Notes under the pieces: generated by a model
The model's input: only the letters and a program-made list of their open reading frames with translations
Told to the model about the DNA's origin: nothing
Databases searched by the model: none
Shown here: positions 1-9,700 of the stretch, piece by piece
Numbering within the stretch: position 1 is the stretch's first letter
How the letters are laid out: each line of letters begins with the position of its first letter
Made by a program: the position numbers and the translations under genes
Origin: Streptomyces xanthochromogenes
GTDB taxonomy: Bacteria > Actinomycetota > Actinomycetes > Streptomycetales > Streptomycetaceae
Length of the DNA stretch: 64,000 nt
Assembly (NCBI RefSeq): GCF_014650455.1
Contig: NZ_BMUZ01000001.1
Location: forward strand, 1-64,000
Direction: 5' to 3'

Positions 1-2520
1 GCGTTCACCGACGCCGAACGCGCCTGCCACGACAAAATCACCGCCCTCGTCAACGGCAGCAAACTGACCGTCGACGACGGCACCCACAAACCCGGCATGT
101 ACGGATTCTCCGCCGACGCCCTCCAGCACGCCGAAGAAACCCCCTGGGGCGGCCACGCCCAACGCGAATACACCGGCCTGCGCTGGCTGTGGGAACAGAC
201 CAAATCATTCGTCTGGGACGGATTCATCGTCGACGGGATCTGGGGCACCGTCAAAGGCCTCGGCACCCTCGTCGGCACCGACGGCTGGGACAAAGCCGGC
301 CAGGCCTGGACCGGCCTCGCCAAACTCGCCACCGGCCTCGCCATCACCGCCACCCCCCTCGGCGGCATGTTCTGGACCGTCCCCGACAAACAACTCCCCT
401 CCTGGCTCCGCGACTCCCGCACCGCCATGAAAGAAACCGGCAAAGCACTCGTCGCCTGGGACGAATGGGGCAAAAACCCCGCCCGCGCCGCCGGCGGCGT
501 CACCTTCAACGTCCTCACCACCGTCTTCACCGGCGGCGCCGGCAGCGCCGCCAAGGGCGGAGCCGTCGCCAAGGTCCTCTCCGTCACCGGCAAGGTCGCC
601 AAAGTCGTCGACCCCATGACCTACATCGCCAAAGCCGGAAAATTCGGCGTCATCAAAGTCGGCGACCTCTTCGGCAACCTCAAAAACATCACCAACGGCC
701 GCTACGCCGACGTCCTCGCCCACGGCGGCACCTTCAACATCGACGGCACCTACGCCAAAAACGCCGACCTCCCCGTCGTCAAAGGCAACTACATCGAATG
801 GCCCGGCGGCAGCCGCCTCAACCTCGACGACGGCACCGTCATCAAACCCGACGGCACCACCTCCGCAGCCAAAGTCGAACTCAGCGCCGACGACATCGCC
901 CACCTCAAAAACACCCTCCCCCACATCGACACACCCACCCCCGCAGCCATCAAGGAACCGGCGCTGGTCGGTGCAGGAGACCGCGCGGGCCACGTCGGGG
1001 ACCACCCGGCGACCCCGGGCACCCACACCCCCGGCGGCACCGCCGGCCACACTCCCGGCGGCACCGCGCACGACCTCGGTCCCAAGGCCGCCCACGAGAC
1101 CCCGGGCGGTCCGCACAACTCCGGATCGACCCCGGGCACCAACGTGCCGACCCCGCACAGCGACCTCCCCACGGGCGGTCACGGCGGCGGCACGCACCCG
1201 GGTGGGACCGGGCCCGCCGGTGGCACCGGGGGCGGCGGCGATGCCGGGGGGACCCCCGGCGGCGGTCACCACCTTCCGGAGGGGCCGGGCGAGCCGCGGG
1301 GCAATCTGCCCGACGGTTCCTGGGAGGGCCCGCAGGGACTGCACCTGGACCCGCACGCCAACGCGGCGGCCGACCAGTTCATGCACCGGGCCGAGGGTGC
1401 CGAGCCGGGCATCACCGACGCGGTGCGGTCCGCGGCCGATCGTGTGGACCACGGCAAGCTCAACGGTCTGGAGTACCGCCTGAAGGGCGAGGACTCCCTC
1501 AAGCGCAAGATCGCGACGGCACTGCTCGACGACCCGATGCTGCGTCCCGAGGACGCCCTCGCGAACGTGAAGGACTCGCTGCGCTACACCGTCGAGCTGC
1601 CCGCCAAGGACTACGCGCACGGGGTGCAGCAGGCGGTCGACGACTTCCGCGGCCGCGGCTTCGAGAACGTCACGTTCAAGAACACCTGGGACAGCGCCGG
1701 CTACAAGGGCATCAACTCGACCTGGCGGGACCCGGTTTCGGGGCAGGTCTTCGAGGTGCAGTTCCACACCCCGGAGAGCTTCACGGCCAAGATGGACGGC
1801 CATGTGCTCTACGAGAAGGAGCGGCTGCCCGGCATCTCCCACGACGAGCTCGCGGCGATCCGGGCCGAGCAGAGCGATCTGTTCGGCAAGGTTCCGGTGC
1901 CGCACGGGGCCGGGGACCTGCACATCGATCTGGGGCACGAGCCGCACGGTTCGCCGCTGCCGGAGACCCCGCACGTGGATCACGGCCAGCACGGGAACGC
2001 CTCCGTGCACGGCAATGGACCGCCGGCCGAACTCACGCCGGCCGAGCGCGCGACGAGCGATTCGCATCTCCAGGCGCTGGAGAAGAAGTACGCCGACGAT
2101 TTCGACGTACTGAAGCAGGACCCCGATCACAAGGGGAAGATCAAGCCGTCCGAGATGGACGAGGCGCGGATCGCACTCGACATGCGCGAGAGCGGGAAGG
2201 TGCCCTCCGACATTCAGCGGCCGCCGGGTGCGAATCAGGGAGACCTGTACTCGCCGGGCACCGGGGAGTTCTACGACATCAAGGGCGTACACTCCGACTG
2301 GCCTCCCCTCAATGACGTTCGCGACAAGTCCCTGCCTTTCAAGGGCGCGTACGATCCCGCGAACAACGGGAAATGGGTGAAAAAGCTGGAGGACCAGATC
2401 GTGAAGCGGAAGCGCGTGGTCATTTTGGACATGCGCAATGCCGATCAGGCCGCCATTGACGACGTCAGGGCAATTGTCGAGGACCATGGGTGGAGTGATC
2501 GGGTTGTCTGGTATCCGTGA
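1..2520 (+). CDS. Type VII-associated polymorphic toxin, 5' end outside window
   Basis: The reading frame is open from base 1, so the N-terminus lies upstream; the first Met at 97 is probably internal. About 300 residues of helical, partly hydrophobic trafficking/pretoxin sequence come first (Trp-rich stretch near 180-250, Gly/Ala-rich hydrophobic stretch near 490-620). A Gly/Pro/His/Thr-rich linker follows (about 960-1320). Bases 1465-1830 resemble a RelA/SpoT synthetase fold: KDSLRY (Asp at 1573, Arg at 1582), YKGINS and EVQFHT (Glu at 1753). The C-terminus (about 2040-2520) resembles a CdiA_C-like PD-(D/E)xK nuclease, with GEFYDIKG (Asp 2275, Lys 2281), VVILDMRN and a DRVVWYP end. The EccD/EccC genes downstream suggest export by type VII secretion. 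Codon use changes sharply near base 950. The RelA-like and nuclease calls are motif-based; the RelA-like region may be a degenerate or non-catalytic domain. Confidence 0.75.
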   Translation, partial: AFTDAERACHDKITALVNGSKLTVDDGTHKPGMYGFSADALQHAEETPWGGHAQREYTGLRWLWEQTKSFVWDGFIVDGIWGTVKGLGTLVGTDGWDKAGQAWTGLAKLATGLAITATPLGGMFWTVPDKQLPSWLRDSRTAMKETGKALVAWDEWGKNPARAAGGVTFNVLTTVFTGGAGSAAKGGAVAKVLSVTGKVAKVVDPMTYIAKAGKFGVIKVGDLFGNLKNITNGRYADVLAHGGTFNIDGTYAKNADLPVVKGNYIEWPGGSRLNLDDGTVIKPDGTTSAAKVELSADDIAHLKNTLPHIDTPTPAAIKEPALVGAGDRAGHVGDHPATPGTHTPGGTAGHTPGGTAHDLGPKAAHETPGGPHNSGSTPGTNVPTPHSDLPTGGHGGGTHPGGTGPAGGTGGGGDAGGTPGGGHHLPEGPGEPRGNLPDGSWEGPQGLHLDPHANAAADQFMHRAEGAEPGITDAVRSAADRVDHGKLNGLEYRLKGEDSLKRKIATALLDDPMLRPEDALANVKDSLRYTVELPAKDYAHGVQQAVDDFRGRGFENVTFKNTWDSAGYKGINSTWRDPVSGQVFEVQFHTPESFTAKMDGHVLYEKERLPGISHDELAAIRAEQSDLFGKVPVPHGAGDLHIDLGHEPHGSPLPETPHVDHGQHGNASVHGNGPPAELTPAERATSDSHLQALEKKYADDFDVLKQDPDHKGKIKPSEMDEARIALDMRESGKVPSDIQRPPGANQGDLYSPGTGEFYDIKGVHSDWPPLNDVRDKSLPFKGAYDPANNGKWVKKLEDQIVKRKRVVILDMRNADQAAIDDVRAIVEDHGWSDRVVWYP

Positions 2521-3397
2521 CGAAGGCGGGCGGCGGGTCGTCCGCGCCCTGCCGAAGGACGCGGAGGCGGCGGCCGCGCTCCGCGAGTGGGCCGGGCTGC
2601 CCGACGCGCTGCTCGGTGTGCCGGGGCTCGATCTGAGCGCCGCTGATCTGTCCGGCGCCGATCTCGGCGGCGGCATGCTGGCCGAGACCGTGCTCCGGGA
2701 CGCCGTGCTCGTGGGCACCGATTTCTACCGGGCCCACCTGGAGGGCGCGGTGCTCGACGGCGCCGACCTGACGGGGGCCGGCCTGGTGAAGGCCGTCCTG
2801 GACGACGCGTCCCTGCGACGCACGAAGCTGGACGGCGCGGACCTGGGCAGCGCGGAGCTGTCGGACACCGATGCCCGGCAGGCCTCGCTGCGCGGCGCCG
2901 GGCTCCACGGCGCGGCGCTGCTCGGCACGCTGTTCCAGGGCGCGGACCTCACCGGGGCCTCGCTCAAGGAGACGTCGTTCGGCGCGGTGGTCGACGAACA
3001 CACCGTCGTCCAGGGTCTGTCGGGCTCGGTGTACGGGCCGATGACCGTGGAGAGCGACGGCCGGCGCGACGAAGTCGGCGGCCGGGCGATGGAGTTGTGG
3101 CTGAACGGCCGGGGCGCCGATGTACGTGTGATCGACCCGGACGCCCGGGGCATCACGTACTACGCGAAGATCGGCGACGGCTATCCGCGCAGCAGCCCGC
3201 GCGGTGTGGTCCGGCGGCGCTTCCTCGACGGGGTCTCCTACGACGAGGCGTTCACCCGCAACCTCCGATGGGAGGCGACCGAGTACCTGCGGCTCTACGA
3301 ACTGGGTCACAACGAGGTCGACCACGTGGAGATCACCGAGGCGGAGGCGGACGCCTTTGTCGCGGCCGTCACCGCGAAGCTCGGCGAACAGCCGTGA
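2486..3397 (+). CDS. Pentapeptide-repeat protein, candidate immunity protein
   Basis: About 303 residues. The first half is a run of A(D/N)LxG-type pentapeptides (ADLSGADLGG, LDGADLTGAGL, FQGADLTGASL), expected to form a right-handed quadrilateral beta helix. The C-terminal ~100 residues form a different, mixed alpha/beta region (GRGADVRVIDPDARG, YDEAFTRNLRWEATEYLRLY). The start is taken as ATG 2486, behind GAGG at 2479-2482; GTG 2495 is possible, and a longer in-frame ATG exists at 2438. All of these begin inside the toxin gene, so the two genes overlap and are probably translationally coupled. That is the usual order for a toxin and its immunity protein. Pentapeptide proteins include DNA mimics that protect gyrase, but nothing here shows the target. 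The immunity role is inferred from position alone. Confidence 0.8.
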   Translation: MGGVIGLSGIRDEGGRRVVRALPKDAEAAAALREWAGLPDALLGVPGLDLSAADLSGADLGGGMLAETVLRDAVLVGTDFYRAHLEGAVLDGADLTGAGLVKAVLDDASLRRTKLDGADLGSAELSDTDARQASLRGAGLHGAALLGTLFQGADLTGASLKETSFGAVVDEHTVVQGLSGSVYGPMTVESDGRRDEVGGRAMELWLNGRGADVRVIDPDARGITYYAKIGDGYPRSSPRGVVRRRFLDGVSYDEAFTRNLRWEATEYLRLYELGHNEVDHVEITEAEADAFVAAVTAKLGEQP

Positions 3398-3405
3398 CGG
3401 CCGTC

Positions 3406-3432
3406 GACGCCGGTGCGGTCCGCGCCGGCGTC
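3406..3432 (+). terminator. Hairpin after the toxin/immunity pair
   Basis: Perfect 8-bp stem GACGCCGG / CCGGCGTC with an 11-nt loop, beginning 9 bp after the pentapeptide gene stop and lying upstream of the AAGGAG of the next gene. It could attenuate read-through into the secretion genes. It has no U-tract, so it is a structure call rather than a proven terminator. Confidence 0.4.
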
Positions 3433-3476
3433 GCCGCCGGGACGAATGAGCAGCAGCCGAAGGAGATCGTTCGCGC

Positions 3477-3797
3477 ATGACCGCCGCGCAGGACTACGAC
3501 AGCCAATTGCTGGAGTCGGTTTCGGTACGCCGTCGGCGGCTTCGCGATGCCTTGTTGTTCGGCGGGCAGCGCGGGCGGCGGTCGGTCGACGAGCGGCTCG
3601 GGAAACTGTTCGCCGGAATTGTGATTGCGGCGGTGCTCTGCGCGGGCTGCGTGGGCTGGTCGTTCATTTCCCACAAACTCATCGGCAAGAGTCCGTACGG
3701 GACTTCGGTCCAGCCGACGTCAATGCCCTCTTCGTCGGCCTCTTCGCCCGCTTCTTCATCCACTTCTTCGCCCGCCGTGAAGTCTTCGGCCCGATGA
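3477..3797 (+). CDS. Small single-pass membrane protein of the type VII locus
   Basis: 106 residues. The N-terminal ~45 residues are Arg-rich and cytoplasmic-like, then one transmembrane segment spans about residues 45-70 (LFAGIVIAAVLCAGCVGWSF). A Ser/Pro/Thr-rich tail (about 85-106) is probably extracytoplasmic. ATG 3477 is preceded by AAGGAG with a spacing slightly longer than usual. It lies directly upstream of eccD. I recognise no domain, but a small membrane protein at this position suggests an accessory component of the secretion machine. Confidence 0.75.
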   Translation: MTAAQDYDSQLLESVSVRRRRLRDALLFGGQRGRRSVDERLGKLFAGIVIAAVLCAGCVGWSFISHKLIGKSPYGTSVQPTSMPSSSASSPASSSTSSPAVKSSAR

Positions 3798-3810
3798 TAG
3801 GTTCGCGCAC

Positions 3811-5175
3811 GTGATAGCTACGGGATCGGTGAGCCGTACGGCGTTGAGCCGGGTCACTCTGGTCGGTGAACAGCGTCGGGTCGATCTCGTTCTGCCGTCC
3901 GACGAACCCATTGGGCTGTTGTTGCCCGAAATCATGCGGTTGCTCGGGGACGCTCCGGGGAGCCGGCCGATGCTGCGGCATCTGACGACGGCCGACGGAT
4001 CGGTGCTCACGCAGGACTCGTCGCTGGCCTCGGCGGGCGTGCCCGACGGTGCGGTGCTGCGGCTCGTGCGGGTCGAGGACGCGCCTTCGGCACCCGTCGT
4101 GCACGACGTCACCGACGAGGCGGCGGACGATCTCGACGTACGCGCCTGGCGCTGGCGGCCGTCCTCCCGGCGCGCGGTCGCGGGTCTCGCCACCGTCGGC
4201 TGGGCACTCGCCGCCGGGGCGCTCGCGCGCGAGGAGTTCGCGCTGTCCGCGGTCGGTACGGTGCTGCTCGCCGTGGCCGGGGTCTGCGCCGTCGCCGGGG
4301 CGGTGCTCGGCCGGATCGGGCAGCGCGGTCCCGCGACCACCCTGATCGTCACGGCCGGGGCACTCGGTGTGCACGGGGCGTGGACGCTGGCCGACGCCTA
4401 CGGCTGGCCGGGCGGGGCCCGGCTCGGCACGGTCGGCGCCGCACTCGCGGTGGCCCTGCTGCTGCTCGGCCTCTTCTCGCCGCTCGGCCGCGGCGGGCTC
4501 ATCGGGGCCGGGGCGGTCGTCGGGGGCGGAATCTGCTGGGAAGCCGTGATCGCGCTGCAGTCCGGCGCCGGTACCGCGGTCGGGCAGGCGCGGGCCGGGG
4601 CGATCGTGGTGGTCGTGGCGGCGCTGGTGCTCGGGGTGCTGCCGCGTCTCGCGCTGATGGCGTCCGGGCTCTCCGGCCTGGACGACCGGCGCTCCGGCGG
4701 GGCGTCCGTCAGCCGCTACCAGGTGTCCACCGCACTCGCGGCCACCCACCGCGGGCTCGCCCTCGCGACGGTCGTCGTGGCCGGCTGCGCGGCGTTCGCC
4801 GGGACGCTGGTGCTGCGCACGCCGACCGTGTGGACGGTGCCGCTCGCGTCGGTCCTCGCCGTGGTGCTCGCCCTGCGCGCGCGGGCCTATCCGCTGGTCC
4901 CGGAGGTCGTCGGCCTGTTCGCGGCGGCGGCCGCGGTGGCCGGGCGGCTGGTCTGGGTGTGGTGGGAGCGCAACGGCACGGCCGGTCCGCTGGCCCTGCT
5001 CGTGGTGCTCGCGCTGGCCCCCGTCGCGGTGCTCGTGATCCAGCCCCCGGACCACGTACGGGTCCGGCTGCGGCGGTTCGGCGACGCGCTGGAATCGGTC
5101 GGCGTGATCGCACTGTTCCCGCTGGTGCTCGGGGTGTTCGGCGTGTACGGGCGACTGCTCGGCACGTTCGCGTAG
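3811..5175 (+). CDS. eccD: EccD type VII secretion integral membrane protein
   Basis: 454 residues. Residues 1 to ~95 form a ubiquitin-like (YukD) cytoplasmic domain (SRVTLVGEQRRVDLVLPSDE). After a linker, about eleven hydrophobic segments run from ~residue 125 to the end, the topology of EccD, which lines the membrane channel of ESX secretion complexes. The start is GTG 3811. There is no Shine-Dalgarno, but a TAGGTT -10-like hexamer lies 7 nt upstream (3798-3803), so it may have its own leaderless transcript. It is followed by the MinD-like ATPase and eccC. EccB, EccE, MycP and WXG100 substrates are not in the window and should lie elsewhere. Confidence 0.93.
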   Translation: MIATGSVSRTALSRVTLVGEQRRVDLVLPSDEPIGLLLPEIMRLLGDAPGSRPMLRHLTTADGSVLTQDSSLASAGVPDGAVLRLVRVEDAPSAPVVHDVTDEAADDLDVRAWRWRPSSRRAVAGLATVGWALAAGALAREEFALSAVGTVLLAVAGVCAVAGAVLGRIGQRGPATTLIVTAGALGVHGAWTLADAYGWPGGARLGTVGAALAVALLLLGLFSPLGRGGLIGAGAVVGGGICWEAVIALQSGAGTAVGQARAGAIVVVVAALVLGVLPRLALMASGLSGLDDRRSGGASVSRYQVSTALAATHRGLALATVVVAGCAAFAGTLVLRTPTVWTVPLASVLAVVLALRARAYPLVPEVVGLFAAAAAVAGRLVWVWWERNGTAGPLALLVVLALAPVAVLVIQPPDHVRVRLRRFGDALESVGVIALFPLVLGVFGVYGRLLGTFA

Positions 5176-5205
5176 GTACGCGTGAGTATGCGTAGAGGTC
5201 GGGAT

Positions 5206-6753
5206 ATGGCTGTGGGCGGCGAGGACTGGCAGCGCGATGTGCTGCGCGAGCTGGGCGGGAACGGCTCGGCGTCGGCCGCGCCCCCGGGCGCGGACCCGGG
5301 CGACGGCGCCGCGTCCGCGGGAGACCCCGTCCCACGGCCGGACGCGGGAGGCCCCCCGGCGCCCGACGCGCGGCCGTACCCGGGCGCCGCGGAAGGCACC
5401 TTCCGGATACGCCGGGCCGAGCCCGCCCGCGGCTCCGACCCCCGCGAGCCGGGAACTCCGCTGCCCCCGGCGGGTGTTGACGCCTCGGGGACGGACGGGG
5501 GCGGCCCCGGCCGCACCCCGCCCTCGCGACGGCCCGGCGCCTCCGGGCACCGCCCCGCGAACCCGCAGCCAGGTCCGGCCGTCCGGCGCCCCCAGTCCGC
5601 GGAGTCCGGCGCCGCCGGGCCCTACGCGCAGCCCCCGCACCTCGACGCGGCCGGGGCCCTCGACGCCATCGCGGCCGCGCGGGCCGCGGCCCAGCGCGAC
5701 TCCGGCGCTCCGGACGAGGGGTCCGGTGCCCGGCCGGCCCGTTCGCCCGAGCCGGCGCCTCCGGCCGACTCGCGCCCCGCGACCCTTCCCCAACTCCGCG
5801 TCCCCGGCGGGCGCGACGCCGCCGTGCCGATGCCCACCCCCGAGTCCGTGCCCACCGTCGACCCCCGGCTCGCCGTGGCGCTCGGGAAGCCCGTGCACGG
5901 GGACTCGGTGACCAAGCGGGCCGGGCGGTCGGTGCGCAAGCTCGGCGCCTCCGCCGCGCAGGACGTCGCCGAGGAGACGCGGATCGGACGGGAGCTGCAG
6001 CAGCCCGTCACGACCGGGCGGCTCATCGCGGTCACCTCCATCCGGGGCGGGGTCGGCAAGACCACCGTCGCCGCGCTGCTCGCCCGCAGCTTCAACCACT
6101 ACCGGCACGATCCCGTGCTCGCCCTGGAGGCGGACGGCGCGCTCGGCACCCTGCCGGTGCGGCTCGGCGCCGAGTCGGTGCGCTGGTCCTGCGCCGACCT
6201 CGCGCGGATCCTCACCCCGGCCATGCAGCTGACCGACGTCACCGGGTACCTCGTGCCGATCGCGGACGGCGGCTGGCTGCTGCCCGCGAGCCAGGGCCGT
6301 CTCGGCGCACCCCTGAGCATGCGCACGTACCGGACGGTGACGCTCGCGCTGCGGCGCTACTTCGCGGTGAGCGTGGTCGACTGCGAGACGCTGCCCGGCG
6401 AGGTGGCGCGTACCGCGATGGACACCGCGCACGCCCGGGTCGTGGTCGCCCCGATGACCGCGGAGGGCGTCGGCGGCACCCGTCTCGTCCTCGACTGGCT
6501 GGCGCAGCTCCCGCACTCGGCGCTCGCCACCACCGTGGTGGCGCTCACCGCCAACTCGCCCGATACGACACTGGACTTGAAGACCGCCACCGCGCATCTG
6601 CGGGAGGCGGGCGTCAGCGTGCTCCCGGTTCCTTACGACCGGCATCTGGCCCAGGGAGGCCCCATCCAGACCGCACTGCTCGGCCGGGCCACCCGGCGGG
6701 CCGCCGTCGCGCTGGCCGCCGAAGCGATGGAGCGGGCGGTGAGGGCGCGATGA
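5206..6753 (+). CDS. MinD/ParA-like ATPase of the type VII locus (EspI-like)
   Basis: About 515 residues from ATG 5206, chosen because AGAGG sits 7 nt upstream; in-frame GTG 5182 and ATG 5188 are less well supported. The first ~240 residues are a Pro/Ala/Gly-rich, probably disordered arm. The C-terminal half is a P-loop ATPase with a deviant Walker A, RGGVGKTT (Lys near residue 285), and VVDCETLPGE as a possible Walker B/switch region. The layout of a Pro-rich N-terminus plus a MinD-like domain matches EspI-type proteins of actinobacterial ESX loci, thought to regulate secretion or link it to energy state. The stop overlaps the eccC start by 4 bp (ATGA). Confidence 0.85.
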   Translation: MAVGGEDWQRDVLRELGGNGSASAAPPGADPGDGAASAGDPVPRPDAGGPPAPDARPYPGAAEGTFRIRRAEPARGSDPREPGTPLPPAGVDASGTDGGGPGRTPPSRRPGASGHRPANPQPGPAVRRPQSAESGAAGPYAQPPHLDAAGALDAIAAARAAAQRDSGAPDEGSGARPARSPEPAPPADSRPATLPQLRVPGGRDAAVPMPTPESVPTVDPRLAVALGKPVHGDSVTKRAGRSVRKLGASAAQDVAEETRIGRELQQPVTTGRLIAVTSIRGGVGKTTVAALLARSFNHYRHDPVLALEADGALGTLPVRLGAESVRWSCADLARILTPAMQLTDVTGYLVPIADGGWLLPASQGRLGAPLSMRTYRTVTLALRRYFAVSVVDCETLPGEVARTAMDTAHARVVVAPMTAEGVGGTRLVLDWLAQLPHSALATTVVALTANSPDTTLDLKTATAHLREAGVSVLPVPYDRHLAQGGPIQTALLGRATRRAAVALAAEAMERAVRAR

Positions 6754-9700
6754 CGCTGCACCAGATCCACCGCCCCGCCCGCTCGACCCGGCCGACCGCC
6801 CCCGCCGCACCGCGCGCCGTCGAGCCGCCGCCGAACCTGCCCGAGGGCAAGACCGGCACGGCCGCGACCGCGCTGCTGCCCATGGCCGGAGTGATGAGTT
6901 CGGTCATCATGATGACGGTGATCCGCAACAGCCAGTTCGCGGGGCTCGGCGCCATCGTCCTGGTCGTGGCGCTGCTCGGCGCGGTCGCGCTGTTCCTGTC
7001 CCAGCGGGGCAAGGCGCAGCGCACCCGGCGCACCCAGCGCGAGCGGTATCTGGAGTACCTGGAGGAGCAGCGCGAGGAACTCGGCGCCGTGGAGCGGGAG
7101 TCGAGGCTGCGGGCCCGGCTCCTGAACCCGCCGCCCGAGGCCCTGTACGACGTGCTGCGGGACCTGGCGCGGCTGTGGGAGCGGCGACGGGGCGACGCGG
7201 ACTTCCTGCGGGTGCGGGTGGGCACCGGCACCGTACCGACGCAGGACCTGTCGATCGGGCAGAACAGCGCCCAGGGCGTGCTCACTCCGCCGGACCCGTT
7301 CATGCTGAACGAGGCCCGGGCTCTGGTGGCGCGGTACTCCACGGCCACCGAGTCCCCTCTCACGGTGCCGCTCGACCGGGCGGCGGACGTGAGTGTGGTC
7401 GGCGACCGCGAGGGCGTACTGCGGGTGGCGCGGGCGCTGCTCGTGCAGGCGGCGGTCACGCACGCCCCCGACGATCTGGCGATCGCACTCGGCGTGCCGG
7501 GTGATCTGCTCGCCGACTGGGAGTGGGCGAAGTGGCTGCCGCACGTCCTGGACGCGCTGGAGAGCGACGGCCCGGTGGCCGCGCGCCGGATCGCGCCGAG
7601 CATGCCGCAGCTGGCCCGTCTGATGCGCTCGGACCTGCGCCGCCGCGCCTCGTACGCGGCGGAGGTGCGCCGGGGCCTGTCGGACCGGAACGCGCTGATG
7701 ATGATCGACCGGCTGCTCGTGGTGAGCGACGAGTACGGCGCTCCGGCCGAGGAACTGCAAAGGCCCGACACGGCAGTCGGGCTCACCGACATGGGCGTGA
7801 CGGTGCTGCACCTGCTGGAGCGGCAGGTGGACGAGCCGGATCACGTCAGCGTGCGGATCAGCGTGGACGGCGACAGCGTCACGGTCGAGGACCTGCGCGA
7901 CCCGTCGAACCCGGCCCCGCCGGTGTCGTACGGCCTGTCCGACGAGGTGAGCCCGGCCGGCGCCGAGGGCCTCGCGCGGATGCTGGCGCCGCTGCGGCTG
8001 TCGGCGGAGTCGGTGGCCGACGGCACCCCGGTGACCGGGCCGGTGGACTTCCCGGCGCTGCTCGGCATCGACGACCCGGCGGACCTGGACATCGACCGGC
8101 TGTGGGCGCCGCGCGGCGAGCGGGCGTTCCTGCGGGTGCCGATCGGTCTCGACGACCGGCACCAGCCGGTGCTGCTCGACCTGAAGGAGTCGTCCGAGCT
8201 GGGCATGGGCCCGCACGGGCTGTGCGTGGGCGCGACCGGCTCCGGCAAGTCCGAACTCCTTCGCACCCTGGTGCTCGCCCTGGTCGCCGGGCACCCGCCG
8301 GAGGACCTGGCGCTGGTCCTGGTCGACTACAAGGGCGGCGCGACCTTCGCCCCGTTCGCCGAACTGCCGCACGTGGCCGGGGTGATCACCAACCTGGAGA
8401 ACCAGGCCGGTCTCGTCGAGCGCGTGCACACCAGCCTGGCGGGCGAGGTGAAGCGGCGCCAGCAGGTCCTCAAGGACGCGGGCAACGTCGCCGACATCGG
8501 GCACTACGCCGCGCTGCGCGCCGAGCGGCCCGACCTCGAACCGCTGCCGCACCTCTTCGTGGTGATCGACGAGTTCGGTGAACTCCTCACCGCCAAGCCG
8601 GACTTCATCGACCTGTTCCTCTCGATCGGCCGGATCGGACGCTCCATCGGCGTCCATCTGCTCCTGTCCAGCCAGCGCATCGAGGGCGGCAAGCTCAAGG
8701 GCCTCGACACCTACCTCTCCTACCGGCTCGGCCTGCGGACGTTCTCGGCGGACGAGTCGCGCACGGTGCTCGACACCACGGACGCCTTCCACCTGCCGCC
8801 GCTGCCCGGCTTCGGGTATCTGAAGGTGGACACCTCCACGTACGAGCGCTTCAAGGCCGGGTACGTCTCGGGCGCCCACCGGGGCCCGGCCGTCCTGGAA
8901 CAGCAGGACGACACCCCGCTCGCCTGGGCGTACGGGACCTTCAACTCCCCCGCGCAGGAGGCGAGTCCGGAGGAGTCCGAGCCGCGGATGCGCGAGCGGG
9001 AGACCGGGCCGACCGTCATGTCGGCGATGGTCGACCAGCTGCGCACGGCCGCCGCGCCGGTCCGCCGGATCTGGCTGCCGCCGCTGCCCGCGGCCATCAG
9101 CCTCGACGCGGCGGCGGGCCCGCTCCAGGTGTCCGAGCACGGTCTGCGGCTCAGCCACGCGCCGGGTCCGATGCGCGTGCCGCTCGGGGTGCTCGACGAT
9201 CCGGGCCGGCAGTGGCAGGGCCCCTGGACCCTCGATCTGACGGTGGCCGGCGGGCACGTGGCCGTCATCGGCGGCCCGCAGTCCGGTAAGACGACCCTGC
9301 TCCGCACCCTCGCGCTCTCCCTCGCCCTGACCCACACTCCGGCCCAAGTCGCCCTGTACGGGCTCGACTTGGTGGGCGGCGGCCTCGCGGCGCTCGCGGG
9401 CCTTCCGCACGTCGGCGGGATCGCGGGGCGCGCGGACCACGAGCGGGCCGCGCGTACGGTCGCCGAGGTGCGGGCCATGCTGGCCGCCCGCGAGGAGCTG
9501 TTCCGCGAGCACGGCATCGACTCGGTGGACGAGCTGCGCAGCCTGCGCGCGCAGGGCCGGCTGCCCGAGCTCGGCTCGACCGACGTGGTGCTGCTCATCG
9601 ACGGGTACGGGGCGCTGCGCGACGAGTTCGACGACCTGGACGACGCGGTGGCCGACCTGCTCAAGCGCGGCAGCGGCTACGGCATCCACATCGTGGCGGG

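Noticed and set aside
205..2718. Long minus-strand open frame of 837 codons opposite the toxin gene
   Set aside because: A shadow of the GC-rich coding strand; its product is compositionally biased and has no domains, while the plus strand carries recognisable motifs.
3679..6810. Minus-strand open frame of 1,043 codons
   Set aside because: Antisense to eccD and the MinD-like ATPase; Arg/Gly/Pro-rich translation without motifs.
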